Source: Dysgonamonadaceae bacterium
Lineage (GTDB): Bacteria; Bacteroidota; Bacteroidia; Bacteroidales; Azobacteroidaceae
DNA length: 33,034 bases
Direction of reading: 5' to 3'
Assembly (NCBI GenBank): GCA_031289145.1
Contig: JAITQA010000101.1
Location: 1-33,034, forward strand
Below the pieces are notes generated by a model, which was given only the letters and a program-made list of their open reading frames with translations, did no database searches and was not told where the DNA came from. Each line of letters starts with the position of its first letter. Positions within the stretch are counted from its first letter, which is position 1. Both the position numbers and the translations under genes were made by a program. Positions 15,943 through 25,062 of this stretch are shown here, one piece after another.

Positions 15943-16320
15943 ATGAAACAATCTATCTCAACAAAAAATGCCCCGGCAGCTATTGGCCCTTATTCACAGG
16001 CTATTAAAGCTGGGAATTTCGTATTTCTGTCCGGACAATTGGGGCTTAATCCCGAAACGGGTGATTTCGTTTCCACTTCTGTGGCGGAACAAACCGAACA
16101 GGTTTTCAAAAATATCCAAGCAGTTCTGGCAGAAGCAGGACTAAGTATGAACCAAGTAGTCAAAACAACGGTTTTCTTGGCCGATATAAAGGATTTTGCC
16201 ATCGTGAACGAAGTCTATGCCGGACAGTTCACAGCGCCTTATCCGGCACGTTCGGCTTTTGCTGTGAAAACCTTGCCGAAAAACGCCTTGGTTGAAATAG
16301 AAGTGATTGCAACATTCTGA
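15943..16320 (+). CDS. ridA: RidA-family 2-iminobutanoate/2-iminopropanoate deaminase
   Basis: A 125-residue member of the YjgF/YER057c/UK114 (Rid) family, full length. RidA hydrolyses reactive enamine/imine intermediates released by PLP enzymes such as threonine dehydratase. Seen: GPYSQA (15-20), the substrate-carboxylate arginine Arg103 in PARSAF, and Glu118 in ALVEIEV, which correspond to Arg105 and Glu120 of E. coli RidA. It sits 62 bp after rlmB. Its stop TGA shares the base at 16320 with the ATG of the helicase gene, indicating translational coupling. Confidence 0.93.
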   Translation: MKQSISTKNAPAAIGPYSQAIKAGNFVFLSGQLGLNPETGDFVSTSVAEQTEQVFKNIQAVLAEAGLSMNQVVKTTVFLADIKDFAIVNEVYAGQFTAPYPARSAFAVKTLPKNALVEIEVIATF

Positions 16321-18635
16321 TGGAACAATTTCTTCAACAACTCAATGAAAGCCAGCGAGACGCAGTCATTTACAACGAAGGCCCCAGTTTGGTCATCGCC
16401 GGAGCCGGTTCGGGTAAAACCCGTGTGCTGACTTACAAGATTGCTTATTTGTTGAAGCAAGGTATTTCACCCTATACAATATTAGCCCTGACGTTCACGA
16501 ACAAAGCCGCCCGGGAAATGAAATCCCGGATTGCACAAATCGTGGATGAAAATATCGCTCGCCGCCTTTGGACAGGTACATTTCACGCTATTTTTTCGAG
16601 GATACTGCGAAGAGAGGCCGATAAATTCGGCTATCGTTCGGACTTTACCATCTACGACGCCCAGGATTCCAAAAACCTGATTAGAGCGATAATCAAGGAA
16701 AAAGCATTGGATGATAAAATCTACAAACCGGCAAGTATCCAAGCCCGTATCTCCAAAGCGAAAAACGCTTTGATTACCCCCGAAAAATATGCGCACGACA
16801 GAGAACTGATTAATTCGGACACCTATCTCAAGCGGGAGAGAACCTGCGAAATTTATGCTACCTACTGGAACCGTTGCCGGACTTCCGGCGTGATGGATTT
16901 CGACGATTTGTTGCTGTACACCTATATGCTGTTCAATCAAAACCCCGAAGTCATCGAACATTACCGCACCCAATTCAGGTTTATCCTCGTCGATGAATAC
17001 CAGGATACCAATTCAGTGCAGCACGAAATTGTCCGGCAATTGGCAGCCGAACACCACCGGGTCTGTGTGGTCGGCGATGACGCCCAGAGCATTTATTCTT
17101 TTCGGGGCGCCAATATCGGGAATATCCTGAATTTCAGAAATACTTATCCCGAATGTAAATTGTTCAAATTAGAACAAAACTACCGATCGACCAAAAACAT
17201 TGTCAACGCAGCTAATTCCCTGATTGAGAAAAATACGGAACAAATTCCCAAAACAGTTTTTTCGGAAAAGGAAGTCGGCGAAAAAATCCGCGTAATCAGC
17301 GCCTATTCCGACTACGAAGAGGGATATAATGTCGCGAGCCGGATTGCCGAAATGCGAATGCTCCACCAATACGAATACAAGGATTTTGCTATCCTGTACC
17401 GCACCAATGCGCAAAGCCGTATTTTTGAAGAGGCCCTGCGGAAAATAAATATCCCCTACCGCATCTACGGTGGTTTGTCTTTTTATCAACGGAAAGAAAT
17501 AAAAGACGTAATAGCTTATATGCGACTGATTATCAATCCAAACGATGAAGAAGCCTTCAAACGTATCCTCAATTATCCGGCACGGGGAATCGGCGATACG
17601 ACATTGAACAAAATCATCTCTGCAGCCGGACTGCATGGCGTCAGTCTCTGGGAAATAATTTCCAAACCCTTGGAATACAACTTGAATATAAATGCCGGAA
17701 CGGCTAAGAAATTGGATGGATTCCAAATCCTGCTACGTAAATTCATGGAAGCAAATGTAACACAAAACGCATACGAAGTCGGCGGTGAAATTATCCGTGA
17801 ATCCGGTCTGTCCGCAGAACTTTATGCCGACCGCACACCGGAGGGACTGAGCCGTGTCCAAAACATAGAAGAACTGAACAACAGCCTCTACGAATTTGTA
17901 TCTTCCCGTTTGGAAATAGACCGGCATGACGTGAAACTGAACGACTTTTTAGCGGAAATTTCGCTGATGACCGACCAGGATACAGACAAAGACGAAAATG
18001 CCAGCCGGGTGACCATGATGACTATCCATTCGGCTAAAGGATTGGAATTCAGGAATGTATTTGTCGTCGGACTGGAGGAAAACCTGTTTCCCTCCGAACT
18101 CAGTCGTAACAATCCCAAGGAAATCGAAGAAGAACGGCGTTTGTTTTACGTGGCCATCACCCGCGCCGAAGAAAATGCAATTTTAACGTATGCCAAAACC
18201 CGTTTCCGGAACGGAGAATCCCAGTCTTATCGTCCCAGTCGATTCCTGAAAGATATTGACAAAAAATACCTGCAACTGCCCGGAGACCTGAGTTTTGAAA
18301 CCCATGATTTGAGAACGTCCGTCTCGGAAGCGATGTATCAAACAATGAACCGCCCACGCAATACACAAATGCCGGTAGACAAAACGCCAAACCCTGTTTT
18401 GTACACAAATCCGAGAAAATTATTACGGATAGAAACCGAAGCAAACAATAGGGTCAGCCGCCAAAGTATCGGCAACTTGTCTGTCGGCAACATTATCTTG
18501 CACGAACGCTTCGGACAAGGAAAAATCGTTGAACTGACCGGAGAAAACGAAAACGCCAAAGCATGCATTGAATTTGACAACTTCGGCAAAAAACAGTTAT
18601 TCCTGAAGTTCGCCAAATTTGAAAAATTAGAATGA
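16320..18635 (+). CDS. UvrD/PcrA-type DNA helicase
   Basis: Superfamily 1A 3'-5' helicase, 771 residues. Seen: Q-motif region LNESQRDAV (8-16), Walker A AGAGSGKT (27-34), TFTNKAAREM (motif Ia, 58-67), Walker B DEYQD (225-229), motif III VGDDAQSIYSFRGA (251-264), QNYRS (286-290), the block TIHSAKGLEFRNVFVVG and the arginine-finger motif VAITRAEEN. The last 45 or so residues (VGNIILHERFGQGKIVEL) form the small Tudor-like C-terminal domain of PcrA/UvrD, which binds RNA polymerase in model species. Known role: nucleotide excision and mismatch repair, removal of RecA filaments. Its end overlaps the next gene by four bases (ATGA), so helicase and MutS-like protein are produced together. Confidence 0.95.
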   Translation: MEQFLQQLNESQRDAVIYNEGPSLVIAGAGSGKTRVLTYKIAYLLKQGISPYTILALTFTNKAAREMKSRIAQIVDENIARRLWTGTFHAIFSRILRREADKFGYRSDFTIYDAQDSKNLIRAIIKEKALDDKIYKPASIQARISKAKNALITPEKYAHDRELINSDTYLKRERTCEIYATYWNRCRTSGVMDFDDLLLYTYMLFNQNPEVIEHYRTQFRFILVDEYQDTNSVQHEIVRQLAAEHHRVCVVGDDAQSIYSFRGANIGNILNFRNTYPECKLFKLEQNYRSTKNIVNAANSLIEKNTEQIPKTVFSEKEVGEKIRVISAYSDYEEGYNVASRIAEMRMLHQYEYKDFAILYRTNAQSRIFEEALRKINIPYRIYGGLSFYQRKEIKDVIAYMRLIINPNDEEAFKRILNYPARGIGDTTLNKIISAAGLHGVSLWEIISKPLEYNLNINAGTAKKLDGFQILLRKFMEANVTQNAYEVGGEIIRESGLSAELYADRTPEGLSRVQNIEELNNSLYEFVSSRLEIDRHDVKLNDFLAEISLMTDQDTDKDENASRVTMMTIHSAKGLEFRNVFVVGLEENLFPSELSRNNPKEIEEERRLFYVAITRAEENAILTYAKTRFRNGESQSYRPSRFLKDIDKKYLQLPGDLSFETHDLRTSVSEAMYQTMNRPRNTQMPVDKTPNPVLYTNPRKLLRIETEANNRVSRQSIGNLSVGNIILHERFGQGKIVELTGENENAKACIEFDNFGKKQLFLKFAKFEKLE

Positions 18636-20434
18636 ATATGTACGAAGAAATCAAAAACTACTACTGCGCCCGAATCTCCCAAACACAAAAGGCGATTGCA
18701 GCTGCAAAAAAGTATATTTATTCTTTAGGAACCATTCGTTTACTTATTGTAATTTGTACAATAAGTATTGTATGCGTGTGCAGCTATCAATTAATTGTGC
18801 AAATAAGCGCCGGAATAATGGGTCTTTTCGTATTTTTGTACTTTCTGATGTTATACAACCGGCAACAAAAGAAGAAAAGTTATTTGGAAATTTCCCTTGC
18901 ATGTGATGAGAACGAATTGAAGGCTTTTGATTATGATTTCAGCGCTTTTGATGGCGCACAGGAAAGAATAAAAATTGCACATCCATTCGGGTTGGATTTG
19001 GATATTTTTGGCGATAACTCTTTGTTCCAAGCTGTCAATCGTACTTGTACCGTATATGGAAAACAAATTTTAGCCGCTTGGTTCGAAAATCCTTTACAAG
19101 ACGCGGACGAAATAAAAATGCGGCAGGAAAGTATCCGTGAATTGAGTAGAAAGCCTGCATTCGTGCATCATTTCCGTGTAATGGGTTTAACGCAGCAAGG
19201 TAGTGATTCCATCCTGAAAGAGATTGAAGATTTTATTGCACATCCGGCTTACATTCGGTCAATATGCATCTGGAAATACTTGCAATGGATTTTTCCTTTT
19301 GTTTCATTGGCTGTTGTTGTACTCGCCTTTACCGGACTGATTCCTTCTTCTGTTGTGGTCATAAGTTATTTAATCTTATTGGGTATCAGCGAAAGTCAGG
19401 CAAAAAAAATCAACCGGCTACAGCAGTGGATAGGGAAAAAAACATTTGTGTTTACTTCTTATTCCCGGCTTATTGCCGCTGTCGAGCAAGAAAAAGTCGA
19501 GTCGGCTTTGCTCTGCAAATGCCGGGCGTGTTTCATAAAAGAGAGAAAAGCAGCATCTGTCCTGATACATCAATTGGCTACGTTGAGCGGCGAATTAGAC
19601 CAACGTTCCAACCTGATGGTTCATTTATTATTTAATCCTTTGTTATTATGGGATATACGAAAGGCAATACAAATAGAACAATGGAAAATGAGCTATGGAA
19701 AATCATTGGATAACTGGATAAAATCCTTGGGCGAATACGATGCTTTATGCGCTTTGGGAACATTTGCTTTTAATCACCCGGACTATATCTACCCCAGCCT
19801 CAGCAAGCAATATTTCGAACTGAAAATAAAAGGCTTGGGTCATCCTTTGCTACACAGGGAGACTTGTGTCAGGAATGATGTCAGCATCGCCAGGCAACCG
19901 TATTTTCTGATTGTTACCGGTGCGAATATGGCAGGAAAAAGCACTTATCTTCGTACGATTGGCGTTAATTTTGTATTGGCTTGCACAGGCGCTCCGGTCT
20001 GCGCCGATTCTATGCACTTCAGTCCGGCCGGTTTAATTACCAGCCTGCGAACTTCCGATTCTTTGAATGACCATGAGTCCTATTTTTTTGCAGAACTTAA
20101 ACGGCTGAAAATGATAATAGATAAACTGCAAGCAGGTGAAAAACTATTCATCATTCTGGATGAAATACTGAAAGGAACCAACTCTGTGGACAAGCAAAAA
20201 GGTTCACTTGCCCTGGTTCAACAATTCATTCGCCTGCAGTCCTGCGGAATCATCGCTACCCACGATTTACATTTGGGTAGCTTGGAGGAAGAATTTCCGG
20301 AAAACATCCGTAACTACCGGTTCGAAGCCGACATCAAAGAAGATGAACTCTACTTCTCCTACCAATTGAGGGAAGGAGTCGCCCAAAATATGAATGCCAC
20401 TTTTCTCATGAAAAAAATGGGCATCACGGTTTAA
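18632..20434 (+). CDS. Membrane-anchored MutS-like ATPase
   Basis: A 600-residue protein whose C-terminal domain is that of MutS: Walker A GANMAGKST (430-438), Walker B ILDE (508-511) followed by LKGTNS, and THDLHLG. It lacks the mismatch-recognition (MutS I) and connector domains. Instead the N-terminus has a hydrophobic hairpin (about 33-52 and 56-75), with another hydrophobic pair near 216-235 and 239-252, pointing to an inner-membrane location. Such MutS-related membrane proteins are common in Bacteroidota and their job is not established. It overlaps the uvrD/pcrA stop by 4 bp, which suggests a functional link to DNA processing (inference). The ATG at 18632 and a second ATG two codons on are both possible starts. 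Confidence 0.85.
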   Translation: MNMYEEIKNYYCARISQTQKAIAAAKKYIYSLGTIRLLIVICTISIVCVCSYQLIVQISAGIMGLFVFLYFLMLYNRQQKKKSYLEISLACDENELKAFDYDFSAFDGAQERIKIAHPFGLDLDIFGDNSLFQAVNRTCTVYGKQILAAWFENPLQDADEIKMRQESIRELSRKPAFVHHFRVMGLTQQGSDSILKEIEDFIAHPAYIRSICIWKYLQWIFPFVSLAVVVLAFTGLIPSSVVVISYLILLGISESQAKKINRLQQWIGKKTFVFTSYSRLIAAVEQEKVESALLCKCRACFIKERKAASVLIHQLATLSGELDQRSNLMVHLLFNPLLLWDIRKAIQIEQWKMSYGKSLDNWIKSLGEYDALCALGTFAFNHPDYIYPSLSKQYFELKIKGLGHPLLHRETCVRNDVSIARQPYFLIVTGANMAGKSTYLRTIGVNFVLACTGAPVCADSMHFSPAGLITSLRTSDSLNDHESYFFAELKRLKMIIDKLQAGEKLFIILDEILKGTNSVDKQKGSLALVQQFIRLQSCGIIATHDLHLGSLEEEFPENIRNYRFEADIKEDELYFSYQLREGVAQNMNATFLMKKMGITV

Positions 20435-20437
20435 AAA

Positions 20438-20476
20438 TGCCAGTTAGTGCTTGATGCGGCGTTTTTCGCTAAGGCA
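20438..20476. terminator. Bidirectional terminator between MutS-like and GH88 genes
   Basis: A stem of TGCC/GGCA plus TTAGTG/CGCTAA (one G-U, two-base bulge) lies in the 60-base gap between convergent genes, with TTTTT in the loop and ATAAAAATA after it. A modest intrinsic terminator. Confidence 0.4.
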
Positions 20477-20494
20477 TAAAAATATAGTTTCCGC

Positions 20495-21712
20495 TTAATT
20501 ATCAACCGATGCTGTCAGCATCTTTTTATACCCGATAAGCGCCTCAATATAATAATAATCGGCATAAATTATCGCCGCGTCTATTTCGGACTTATCCGGC
20601 CAATGTCCGGTTGAATGTTGCAGAAATGAAGGTTTCGTTTCTCTACTCTGGTATTTATCACTCGACAATTCCATAAGCATATTGGTCGCTGCCGTTTTAT
20701 ATTCTTCCGCTTTCTGTTTATTGTCTTCCAAACAAGATAATTCAAGTAAAGCTGAAGCTACAATTGCTGCCGCCGAAGCATCTCTGGGTTCATTCGGAAT
20801 GTCTGGCGCATCAAAATCCCAAAACGGAACAAATTCATTTTCAGGCAATCGGGATAAATACAAATCGGTTACTTTTTCAGCAAAGCGCAGGAATTTCTTA
20901 TCTTGGGTTTCACGATACACCATTGTGTAGCCATAAATCGCCCATGCCTGTCCTCTTGCCCAAAGCGAACTGTCGGCATATCCCTGATGTGTCATTCCTT
21001 TTATAAAATGCCCATCAATCGTATCAAAAAGCGTAACATGATAACAGCCGCCGTCTTCGCGGAAATGATGTGCCATGGATATTTCGGCATGTTGTGTCGC
21101 TATATCGTATAGCTTTTTATCACCTCCGTTTTTAGCCGCCCAATACAACATTTCCAGATTTATCAGATTATCTATAATGGTATTATGCGGCCAGTTCCGG
21201 TTTGTCACTTCCCGGGGCCAGGAAAGAATAGTCCCTACTGTTGGGTTGAATAATGTAGCCAAGGTATCAGCAGCATTCAGCAGGATTTGTTTATATGCTT
21301 CCTTTCCTGTCAGACGGTAGGCATTACTGTAACTGCAAAACAGTTGAAATCCCAAATCATGGTCATAAGCCGGAAGGGTGGTCAACGGTTTCAATAAATC
21401 TGTATAATACGTGGCTATATCCGCATCCTGCTTATATAGTGTGTTTTCATAATTATACCAAAGGATTCCCGGCCAGAAACCAACTGTCCATTCACCGATT
21501 TCAACAGAGACTAATTGCCATGTCGTTAAACTATCTGGAATATTGCGCGGCATACAGTCTTTTTTTTGTATGGCTACCAGCGTTTTATGTAACTGTTTAT
21601 TGCAATAATTCAATTGCTTTTCTACATCAAAAGATTTTACTTGTTCTTTACCGAAACAAGCAATCATACAGATACTTACTAATGCGGTTATGAATAATCT
21701 AAACTGTTTCAT
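20495..21712 (-). CDS. GH88 unsaturated glucuronyl hydrolase, lipoprotein
   Basis: A 405-residue glycoside hydrolase of family 88, which removes the 4,5-unsaturated uronic acid left at the non-reducing end by polysaccharide lyases. A type II signal peptide ends at CMIA|C (Cys19), so it is a lipoprotein. Seen: Asp119 in YDHDLGFQL and Asp181 in IIDNLINLEMLYW, matching the spacing of the two catalytic aspartates of Bacillus UGL (Asp88/Asp149), and the family signature THQGYADSSLWARGQAWAIYGY near 240-262. Its first 14 bases overlap the end of the lyase gene upstream, so the two are coupled. The context of two lyase-type enzymes fits its role exactly. It is the last gene of the minus-strand glycan operon. 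Confidence 0.9.
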   Translation of the reverse strand: MKQFRLFITALVSICMIACFGKEQVKSFDVEKQLNYCNKQLHKTLVAIQKKDCMPRNIPDSLTTWQLVSVEIGEWTVGFWPGILWYNYENTLYKQDADIATYYTDLLKPLTTLPAYDHDLGFQLFCSYSNAYRLTGKEAYKQILLNAADTLATLFNPTVGTILSWPREVTNRNWPHNTIIDNLINLEMLYWAAKNGGDKKLYDIATQHAEISMAHHFREDGGCYHVTLFDTIDGHFIKGMTHQGYADSSLWARGQAWAIYGYTMVYRETQDKKFLRFAEKVTDLYLSRLPENEFVPFWDFDAPDIPNEPRDASAAAIVASALLELSCLEDNKQKAEEYKTAATNMLMELSSDKYQSRETKPSFLQHSTGHWPDKSEIDAAIIYADYYYIEALIGYKKMLTASVDN

Positions 21713-23900
21713 GCGATATAATTTGATATGTTGTTTTATTTAGCTTTATTTTCTTATTCTTAACGGTGGTAATTGTTACAGGGGCGTCGCAGGTGAAGAA
21801 ATATTCTCCGTTTTTATATGTCAACACAGCCGTTGTTTTTTCTTCTGACCGTATCGTAAAACCTTTGGCAGTTACGCTTGTGCCATTACCCATAAATAGA
21901 ACGAAGTCTTTCCCTTTTTCTATTTTTTTATTCAATACCAAAGGCTTCGCAGTGAAAAACGAATAAATCTGCGGGGATTGTTGTAGAGATGTTGCATGCA
22001 ATGTCTCTACATTGAACAGTTTGTACATTTTCGTAAAACGAATTTCCATTTCTTGGTCGTTGTATTTTTGCGCCATGCGCATCATATCGCTGATGGCCTC
22101 GGTGTAAATACCACCATAATGCGTATCGCCAAACGCCGTTATCATATTGTTGGGAAACAAATATTGCGGCAGCATTTCTACGGCTTTCGTCATGATGGGG
22201 AGATAAGGTAACAGGTTTTGATTGAAAGTATTGTCGTAGTCGCGGATAAAATTGGTAAAGTCTCTTGTTACGCCCTGTGCATAGCCCGGACATTCTGCCC
22301 AAACGCCAGTATTGAAATCGTAGCCGTATTCCATTAATTTTGTCAACGACCATTGGCGGGCAGAAGACCGATTCAGGATGTAGTTGATGTAATACTCCCG
22401 TCCTTTACCGTCGGCGTAATACCGGTTATCCTCCAAAACCATCGCTACTTTCAGGATGAATTTTGCCTGATGCAGGTTCCAGTTGTTTTGCGGAACGCCG
22501 TTTTTAATGGTGATATCAATCCATTTTTTGAATGTAGCGGCATAGAGGTCAATCTTGTTGCCGGGTTTTTCTTTGATATAGGCATACAAGAAATCGTACA
22601 GGTAAGACAATTCGTTTAATATTCGCTCCTGAATCACTTCAAACGTGGATAAGCCGACCAATGTTTGGGCATGGCCTTTGTTCAGGTCAATCGGTTCGTT
22701 TCGGTAATACATCCCGGTCATGTAGGTGTCGAAGAGGTCGAAAGCGAATTTAGCGTACTTTTCATCACCGGTCAGCCAGTAAACGAATGCAGCGTCTTTA
22801 CCCAAACCCATGATTTGCTCATTAATACTTTCGATGCCCGAAGCATTGGCTTGTTCGCTCCATTCCAAAGGCTGCCCTTCTTTCTTCGCGTTATGGAAAT
22901 ACACGCCTTTGGTATCATCCATATAAGGAATAATAGCCTCGATATTAGGACGACTATAAACCGAAGCCTGTCCGCGCGTACTGCCGAAGCGGACGGTAGG
23001 CACGGGCGCTTCACCGTCAGCATGAGAATACACCCCGCCACGAATATAGACATTCGTTGCCTTGCTTTTCCAGTACATCATCAGGCGCGACAGCATCCAG
23101 TCAGATTGTGTCTGCGTTTTTTCGACGTAAGGGTAGATACGGTTTAAAATACCTTGCATGACGTCTTTTGCCCATGCCTCATTTTTGATTTGTTTTTGCA
23201 ATACGGGCTTGTATTCCGGTGTTGTCAGCAAACGCGGATGCGCTTGCGGCAGGTTTTGCGGCAGAGGCAACCGTTTCACATCTTCCTTAGTTGCCGGTAC
23301 TATATGAATAGCGCAGCCATCTCTTTCTTTTAATTGAAATTGCAGCAATGTTTTACTGTCCACAATCGCCCGTGTAATTTTCACTTTCGTGGCAGTCGGC
23401 ATCTTGTCATCGGTAGCGTAAATATGCGCTGTGTAGTTGTGTCCGCTGTCAAGAAAATCAAGTGGCGTCGTTAATTGTCGGGCGTCATTGTTACCGATGG
23501 TTCCCACAAACCAATCGCTTCCACTCCTGCGGGCGATGGTTACATATTCGCCGATACGGTCATGGATTACTTTCGTTTCGTCCCAAGTTACCGGAACCTT
23601 ATCGAAAAATTCCAGTTCGGACGTGTCTTCTATCCGCGCCGGAGTATCATACCAGTACAGCGTTTGCAGCGGACTGTAGAAAATAACCGGCAATGCCAAT
23701 TGATGGGCGTGCGTATTTTTGATACGCGGGTCGAAATAACAAACGGTATAATCGGCTGCTCCGGCAATCATGCGTGTGAACGGCAACATCGTATTGTGTG
23801 TGGCATCGGGAAATTCTTCATTGCCGCGAATACCTTCCTGTGTCAGCAAATTGGGGTAAAATACGGTCGGACTGATATTGCAGCGCGTGTTGATTGACAT
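21699..23900 (-). CDS. GH97 C-terminal part fused to a heparinase II/III-like lyase (disrupted 5' end)
   Basis: This ORF is open from TTG 23915; the ATG at 23900 is listed as start, but neither gives a signal peptide. Authentic homology begins near 23862 with YPNLLTQEGIRGNEEFPD, the conserved GH97 core. It runs through the GH97 barrel end and C-terminal beta domain to about residue 209 (counted from 23915). It then continues in frame, with a short linker, into HPRLLTTPEYKPVL and a 510-residue alpha/alpha-toroid plus beta domain resembling heparinase II/III-type lyases: NNWNLHQAKF, RQWSLTKLMEYGYD and the likely catalytic-tyrosine segment ECPGYAQGV. The first part of the GH97 gene is in another frame (23818-25020). 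The fusion looks natural, the frame break does not. Lyase substrate unknown. Confidence 0.75.
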   Translation of the reverse strand: MSINTRCNISPTVFYPNLLTQEGIRGNEEFPDATHNTMLPFTRMIAGAADYTVCYFDPRIKNTHAHQLALPVIFYSPLQTLYWYDTPARIEDTSELEFFDKVPVTWDETKVIHDRIGEYVTIARRSGSDWFVGTIGNNDARQLTTPLDFLDSGHNYTAHIYATDDKMPTATKVKITRAIVDSKTLLQFQLKERDGCAIHIVPATKEDVKRLPLPQNLPQAHPRLLTTPEYKPVLQKQIKNEAWAKDVMQGILNRIYPYVEKTQTQSDWMLSRLMMYWKSKATNVYIRGGVYSHADGEAPVPTVRFGSTRGQASVYSRPNIEAIIPYMDDTKGVYFHNAKKEGQPLEWSEQANASGIESINEQIMGLGKDAAFVYWLTGDEKYAKFAFDLFDTYMTGMYYRNEPIDLNKGHAQTLVGLSTFEVIQERILNELSYLYDFLYAYIKEKPGNKIDLYAATFKKWIDITIKNGVPQNNWNLHQAKFILKVAMVLEDNRYYADGKGREYYINYILNRSSARQWSLTKLMEYGYDFNTGVWAECPGYAQGVTRDFTNFIRDYDNTFNQNLLPYLPIMTKAVEMLPQYLFPNNMITAFGDTHYGGIYTEAISDMMRMAQKYNDQEMEIRFTKMYKLFNVETLHATSLQQSPQIYSFFTAKPLVLNKKIEKGKDFVLFMGNGTSVTAKGFTIRSEEKTTAVLTYKNGEYFFTCDAPVTITTVKNKKIKLNKTTYQIISHETV

Positions 23901-25020
23901 ATACCCAAACGCCAATGCCTTTCGATTTGCCGTAAGCCACCACTTCCGGCATATTCAATTCGGGAATGACTACCTTTCCGGCATCCGACCGAAAATCGAA
24001 AGAAGGTCCGTACCATTTCCAGTCGAAAAGGATGTATTGCATGTTGTGTTCGGCACAGAAATCAATGCAAGCCTTGGCATTTTTGGTAGTCAAAGTTGTT
24101 TCGCGCATAATTTTGCCGGGGCGAATCCAATCGGTATCGACTAATTTGTTTGCCTCATTCAGGTTGAGGACAATAGCATTATTTTCCAACAATCTGCCAA
24201 GGCGGTCGGAAGCCATAATCACTCGCCAAGGCGTAGCAAAAGGCGTTACCATATCGGCATTGCCATAGAGGGATACTTGGATGGCGTTCGGCTTGGTTTC
24301 CGACAAGCGAAAGTCACTTTTGGGGAAATCTATTTGAGCCGCTTCGGTGAGGCAGACGTAAAGATTGTCGCTGATTTTCATTGTCAATGGACGTTCACAG
24401 ACCTCTCCACCAGCCCCTCCCCACAAGGGAGGGGAGAGCGGTTTTTCGTAATACGGAGCTTGCGCCCATTGCGTCCACCAAGCGGTAGTGCCTTCCGGCA
24501 TCGTGAACTCGGTGTTTTCGGCGATTACTTTGTGGTAAATGGCTTCGGGGTGCATCGGAAAATAGTAGCGGAAAGCGATACCTTCATTGTAAGCGCGTAC
24601 TTCGAGGTCCATTTTGTACCCGGATTTATCTTTTCTGGAGAAAAAGATTGTGGCGGCATTATATTTATCTTTTACTACCGAACATTCGCCGTATAAAGGC
24701 TTCCACATCACGTCTTTCGAGGAATGTTCAATGCTGTCAAAGACCATTACATCATTCCAGCTTACAGGTTGTTTCCAAAACTTGGCCAATGCTTGTTCCC
24801 AAATATGGTTGTCCAACTGTATGTCTAATTTGGATTCCAATACGACCGGCCGGTTGTTGTAATCAATTTTATAAAACTGAACCGGTGTCCCGTCTGCATT
24901 TTCCCTCTGATAGAAAGTGAATACTTGTTTTCCGTCAGGGGAAGATACAATGGATTCCGTTGCAGGCAACGATGCGGAGATAAAAACGCCAATGAACAGG
25001 TATACAATTTTTTTCTTCAT
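23818..25020 (-). CDS. GH97 glycoside hydrolase, N-terminal part of a disrupted gene
   Basis: A 400-residue ORF with a signal peptide (about 1-20) followed by the GH97 N-terminal beta-sandwich and the first part of the catalytic barrel (WRVIMASDRLGRLLENN, FDWKWYGPSFD, GKSKGIGVWVYVNQHALQ). GH97 enzymes are alpha-glucosidases or alpha-galactosidases of Bacteroidota. Homology stops at about residue 388 (DRILP); the last 11 residues are out-of-frame. In intact relatives this point is followed by roughly 50-60 residues holding the KxGF-type strand and the DEYRPTG segment before YPNLLTQEG; here both are missing and the frame changes. Residues near 197-211 also carry an in-frame insertion, PLSPPLWGGAGGEV, from a palindromic GC-rich element. 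Very probably inactive as GH97. Operon neighbours: the giant lyase 42 bp upstream. Confidence 0.8.
   Translation of the reverse strand: MKKKIVYLFIGVFISASLPATESIVSSPDGKQVFTFYQRENADGTPVQFYKIDYNNRPVVLESKLDIQLDNHIWEQALAKFWKQPVSWNDVMVFDSIEHSSKDVMWKPLYGECSVVKDKYNAATIFFSRKDKSGYKMDLEVRAYNEGIAFRYYFPMHPEAIYHKVIAENTEFTMPEGTTAWWTQWAQAPYYEKPLSPPLWGGAGGEVCERPLTMKISDNLYVCLTEAAQIDFPKSDFRLSETKPNAIQVSLYGNADMVTPFATPWRVIMASDRLGRLLENNAIVLNLNEANKLVDTDWIRPGKIMRETTLTTKNAKACIDFCAEHNMQYILFDWKWYGPSFDFRSDAGKVVIPELNMPEVVAYGKSKGIGVWVYVNQHALQYQSDRILPQFADTGRYSRQ
24402..24440. repeat. GC-rich palindromic element inserted in the GH97 gene
   Basis: CCCCTCCC (24414-24421) and GGGAGGGG (24427-24434) form a perfect 8-bp stem with the loop CACAA, flanked by CTCTCC and GAGAG. 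On the coding strand it adds about nine residues (LSPPLWGGAG) between conserved GH97 blocks, without breaking the frame. It resembles small palindromic elements with the translation PPLWGGAGG that I recall from other Bacteroidota proteins. Confidence 0.5.
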
Positions 25021-25062
25021 ATTACTTTTATTTTACCAATTTGAAATGCACCCCCACGAATA

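Noticed and set aside
23818-23915. Programmed +1 frameshift at CCC-C joining the two GH97 frames
   Set aside because: A slip would give ILPNLLTQEG, but the conserved segment between these blocks would still be absent; a deletion explains both facts.
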